This document shows, in pieces, positions 51,264 through 53,808 of a DNA stretch of 53,808 nucleotides (position 1 is the first letter of the stretch; the number at the start of each line of letters is the position of its first letter). A model generated the notes under the pieces. That model worked only from the letters and a program-made list of their open reading frames with translations. It did no database searches and was not told where the DNA came from. This DNA comes from Streptacidiphilus pinicola (GTDB taxonomy: Bacteria; Actinomycetota; Actinomycetes; Streptomycetales; Streptomycetaceae). The stretch lies in contig NZ_QKYN01000161.1 in assembly GCF_003258295.1 (NCBI RefSeq), positions 1 through 53,808 on the forward strand, read 5' to 3'. The position numbers and the translations under genes are program-made.

Positions 51264-51264
51264 C

Positions 51265-52386
51265 TCAGCGGCCCTCCCCAACCTCTTCGGAGCCGTCGAA
51301 GCTCGCCGCGTATGCCACGTACTCCTCGCGCTCCTCGTCCACGAGCGCGTGCCCCTCGGCGTAGACGTTCTCGAAGATCGCGCTCGGGTCCGGGTCGGGC
51401 ATGTTGCGGACGCCCTCACGCACGCGGCGGGCCAGCTGCTCGCTCTCGGCGTCGACGGCGTCGAAGAACTCCTGGTCCGCCCAGCCCTCGCGGACCAGGT
51501 AGGCCTTGACCCGCTCGATCGGGTCCTTGAGCTTCCACTCCTCCAACTCGTTCGCGATCCGGTAGCGGGTCGGGTCGTCGGAGGTGGTGTGGGCGCCCAT
51601 GCGGTAGGTGAAGGCCTCGATCAGCGTCGGGCCCTCGCCGGCGCGGGCGCGCTCGAGCGCCCAGCGGGTGACCGCGAGGCAGGCCAGCACGTCGTTGCCG
51701 TCCACACGGACGCCGGGGAAGCCGAAGCCGGCGGCGCGCTGGTAGAGCGGGACGCGGGTCTGCCGCTCGGTGGGCTCGGAGATGGCCCACTGGTTGTTCT
51801 GGCAGAAGAAGACCACGGGGGCGTTGTAGACCGAGGCGAAGGTGAAGGCCTCGTTGACGTCGCCCTGGCTGGACGCGCCGTCGCCGAAGTAGGCGACCAC
51901 GGCGTCGTCGGTGCCGTCCTTGGTGATGCCCATCGCGTAGCCCGTCGCGTGCAGCGTCTGCGAGCCGATGACGATGGTGTACAGCTGGAAGTTCTTCTCG
52001 TACGGATCCCAGCCGCCGTGGTTCACACCCCGGAACATGCCGAGCAGGTTCAGCGGGTCGACGCCCTTGCACCAGGCGACGCCGTGCTCCCGATAGGTGG
52101 GGAAGGCCCAGTCGCCCGGACGCTGTGCGCGTCCCGAGCCCACCTGGGCGGCCTCCTGACCCAGCAGGGAGGCCCACAGGCCCAGCTCGCCCTGGCGCTG
52201 CAGCGAGGTCGCCTCGCCGTCGAAGCGGCGTACAAGGACCAGGTCACGATAGATGGAGCGCAGCTCCTCCGGAGTCGTCTCCAGGGAGAAGCGCGGATGC
52301 TCCACTCGCTCCCCTTCCGGGGTGAGCAGCTGCACCAGCTCCGGGACGGCAGCGGTCGCCGTCCCCGCCGTGCTCTCGACGGTCAC
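51265..52386 (-). CDS. bkdA: 2-oxoacid dehydrogenase E1 alpha subunit
   Basis: 373 aa. Carries the thiamine diphosphate motif from YFGDGASSQGDVNEA to VVFFCQNNQWAIS and the helper FPTYREHGVAW. Catalyses 2-oxoacid decarboxylation with the beta subunit. Start at GTG 52386, chosen because GAGGAG lies five bases upstream; the longer frame to 52428 adds residues with no homology and crosses the promoter. First gene of the operon. Confidence 0.92.
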   Translation of the reverse strand: MTVESTAGTATAAVPELVQLLTPEGERVEHPRFSLETTPEELRSIYRDLVLVRRFDGEATSLQRQGELGLWASLLGQEAAQVGSGRAQRPGDWAFPTYREHGVAWCKGVDPLNLLGMFRGVNHGGWDPYEKNFQLYTIVIGSQTLHATGYAMGITKDGTDDAVVAYFGDGASSQGDVNEAFTFASVYNAPVVFFCQNNQWAISEPTERQTRVPLYQRAAGFGFPGVRVDGNDVLACLAVTRWALERARAGEGPTLIEAFTYRMGAHTTSDDPTRYRIANELEEWKLKDPIERVKAYLVREGWADQEFFDAVDAESEQLARRVREGVRNMPDPDPSAIFENVYAEGHALVDEEREEYVAYAASFDGSEEVGEGR

Positions 52387-52416
52387 GTTCACTCCTCGGT
52401 ATTGCCGGCCATCCGG

Positions 52417-52430
52417 GGTTGCCGGCAACC
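52417..52430. promoter_or_regulatory. 14-base palindrome upstream of the 2-oxoacid dehydrogenase operon
   Basis: GGTTGCCGGCAACC, perfectly palindromic, 30 bases before the E1 alpha start within the 257-base divergent region shared with the response regulator gene. Suitable for an Lrp- or TetR-type operator; the binding protein is unknown. Confidence 0.5.
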
Positions 52431-52643
52431 GGTCCGGTCGCCTGCTCCGTGCGTCCTCGCTTCGGGTGGGCGACGACTGCGGATCGGCGGATAGGTGTGC
52501 CCTGATCCTCTTCGAGAACGTTACCCAGGGGAAGACCCAATTTCTTCTGTGCTAGGACGTCCAACTACCATCCTCACCCACAAAACCGGACAAACCTTCG
52601 CCCCCGCCCGACCTGTTCGCGACCCGTGTGCGAGGCTGTCCCC

Positions 52644-53300
52644 ATGAGCGAATCGGGACAAATCCGCGTTTTCCTACTCGATGACCACGAAGTGGTGCGC
52701 CGCGGCGTCCACGAGCTGCTGTCGCTCGAGTCGGACATCGAGGTCGTCGGCGAGGCCGGCACCGCGGCCGAGGCACTGGTCCGCATCCCCGCCACCCGTC
52801 CGGACGTCGCCGTGCTGGACGTCCGCCTCCCCGACGGCAGCGGCGTCGAGGTCTGCCGGGAGATCCGCTCGCAGCTGCCCGAGGTCAAGTGCCTCATGCT
52901 CACCTCCTTCCCGGACGACGAGGCGCTCTTCGACGCGATCATGGCCGGGGCGAGCGGATACGTCCTCAAGGCCATCCGGGGCACGGACCTGCTCTCCGCC
53001 GTCCGTGACGTCGCGGCCGGAAAGTCCCTGCTCGACCCGGTCGCCACCGCCCGCGTCCTGGAGCGGCTGCGTGACGGCGGCCAGAAGGAGGACGAGCGCC
53101 TCTCCGGGTTGACGAAGCAGGAGCGGAAGATCCTCGACCTGATCGGCGAGGGCATGACCAACCGGCAGATCGGGGCCGAGCTGCACCTGGCGGAGAAGAC
53201 CGTCAAGAACTACGTCTCCAGCCTGCTGGCAAAACTGGGCATGGAACGGCGCACGCAGGCCGCCGCGTATGTCGCGAAGATGCACGCGACGGAGGGTTAA
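52644..53300 (+). CDS. NarL/FixJ family response regulator (DevR-like)
   Basis: 218 aa. Receiver domain with DDH (13-15), phospho-acceptor Asp59 in VAVLDVRLP and Lys in YVLKA, then a LuxR-type helix-turn-helix ([20 protein letters not shown] through [19 protein letters not shown]). Resembles DevR/DosR-type dormancy regulators. No histidine kinase is adjacent, so its partner is encoded elsewhere. ATG 52644 with GAGG eight bases upstream. Divergent from the bkd operon, sharing the 257-base upstream region. Confidence 0.9.
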   Translation: MSESGQIRVFLLDDHEVVRRGVHELLSLESDIEVVGEAGTAAEALVRIPATRPDVAVLDVRLPDGSGVEVCREIRSQLPEVKCLMLTSFPDDEALFDAIMAGASGYVLKAIRGTDLLSAVRDVAAGKSLLDPVATARVLERLRDGGQKEDERLSGLTKQERKILDLIGEGMTNRQIGAELHLAEKTVKNYVSSLLAKLGMERRTQAAAYVAKMHATEG

Positions 53301-53357
53301 CGGTCACAGAAGATCAGCACGGGCTGCCGCTCACGTCCCGGCAGTAGCATCTGCCGC

Positions 53358-53808
53358 GTGACGCAGGGCCAGACACTCACGCTGACAAGTCGGTTATCAG
53401 CCGTTCCCGCCGCCTCCCGGGCCCGGGTGAACACGGTGCTGGAACGCTTCGGCGTGGACGCGCCCGTGGCCGTGGAGCGCACCGCGCACGGGCTGCTGAA
53501 CCGGGTCTGGCGGATCGACGCGGAGGACGGCCGCCGCTGGGTCCTCAAGCAGTACCTCGACGACGCGGGCCACGCCTCCAGCGGCGCGATCGCCGCCCAG
53601 CACCGCACGATCGCCGCGCTGGCCGCGGCGGGCCTCCCCACCGTGCCCCCCGTCGCGGCCGAGGACGGCCGCACGCTGGTCCTGCTCCGGGGCCGCCGCT
53701 ACGCGCTCTTCCCCTTCGTGGACGGCGCCGCCCCCGGTCCGCTCCCGCTCACCGCCGCGGCCGAGCTCGGCGTGTATGGAGCCGAGGAGCGTGCCGAGCT
53801 CGGCACGC
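53358..53808 (+). CDS. aminoglycoside/choline-kinase-like phosphotransferase, 3' end outside window
   Basis: The visible 150 residues begin MTQGQTLTLTSRLSAVPAAS and include HGLLNRVWRIDAEDGRRW, VLKQYLDD with the nucleotide-binding Lys, and YALFPFVDGAAPG, the N-lobe pattern of the APH/homoserine-kinase-II family. The catalytic HGDLH-type motif would lie beyond the edge. GTG 53358 is the first in-frame start and the homology fits it, though the ribosome site is weak. Near the edge, CCGAGCTCGGC occurs twice 33 bases apart (53761 and 53794), inserting about 11 residues where family members have a simple helix. Confidence 0.7.
   Translation, partial: MTQGQTLTLTSRLSAVPAASRARVNTVLERFGVDAPVAVERTAHGLLNRVWRIDAEDGRRWVLKQYLDDAGHASSGAIAAQHRTIAALAAAGLPTVPPVAAEDGRTLVLLRGRRYALFPFVDGAAPGPLPLTAAAELGVYGAEERAELGT

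Noticed and set aside
48657-51509. 950-codon plus-strand frame opposite the bkd genes
   Set aside because: Antisense to E2 and E1 beta with clear motifs; the protein is Asp/Arg/Gly-rich noise.

Overview
The window is GC-rich actinobacterial DNA, most probably from a member of the Streptomycetaceae (Streptomyces, Kitasatospora or Streptacidiphilus type). The signs are many GTG and some TTG starts, pervasive ATGA/GTGA stop-start overlaps, a dnaK-grpE-dnaJ-hspR operon with HspR-type inverted repeats, a DinB/mycothiol-dependent isomerase family protein, a bifunctional-type dCTP deaminase and several Tat or lipoprotein secretion signals. No phage, insertion sequence, integrase or CRISPR array is visible. 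Both ends lie on perfect palindromes inside open genes, so the window may be a whole contig.

Layout. 1-6.5 kb: a surface-polysaccharide block with a GT2 glycosyltransferase, a UDP-HexNAc/hexose dehydrogenase, a tandem two-domain GT-B glycosyltransferase and a hexapeptide N-acetyltransferase. 6.5-15 kb: a Tat lipoprotein of the dimethylformamidase-like family, the kdpDE two-component system without kdpFABC, a divergent universal-stress-like protein, a four-helix membrane protein, a small unknown gene and a DedA protein. 15-17.4 kb: an epimerase remnant, a secreted S53 peptidase and a YrdB-like membrane protein with a tiny coupled leader ORF. 17.5-25.8 kb: a second polysaccharide block with UDP-glucose dehydrogenase, a Q-rich single-pass protein, a hyaluronan-synthase-like processive GT2, a membrane-anchored GH26, a GT39-type transferase and a GH26 lipoprotein. 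25.9-33 kb: tRNA-Gly(CCC), a small zinc-ribbon-like protein, dcd, an AlaX-type editing protein, a Yip1-like protein, one intact and one broken LamG-domain gene, and a large membrane Fe-S oxidoreductase. 33-37.5 kb: dnaK-grpE-dnaJ-hspR. 37.5-39.6 kb: a short secreted peptide gene divergent from a LuxR-type regulator followed by a nucleoside-deoxyribosyltransferase-like gene. 39.6-48.7 kb: a TehA/TDT transporter with divergent LysR regulator, two MFS transporters, a nitrilase-family amidase, a mycothiol-type isomerase, and secreted S1 and M64 peptidases. 48.8-53.8 kb: branched-chain 2-oxoacid dehydrogenase E1alpha-E1beta-E2, a divergent NarL-type regulator, and a truncated phosphotransferase gene at the right edge.

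How the genes work together. The clearest joint function is the 17.5-25.8 kb module: a UDP-glucuronate supplier, a processive synthase whose acceptor-site motifs closely follow streptococcal HasA, and two GH26 glycanases with intact catalytic glutamates. It reads as an undescribed actinobacterial uronate-containing beta-glycan export and trimming system. The second candidate novelty is the secreted-peptide / LuxR-type regulator / deoxyribosyltransferase-like trio at 37.5-39.6 kb. The heat-shock operon and the 2-oxoacid dehydrogenase operon are conventional.
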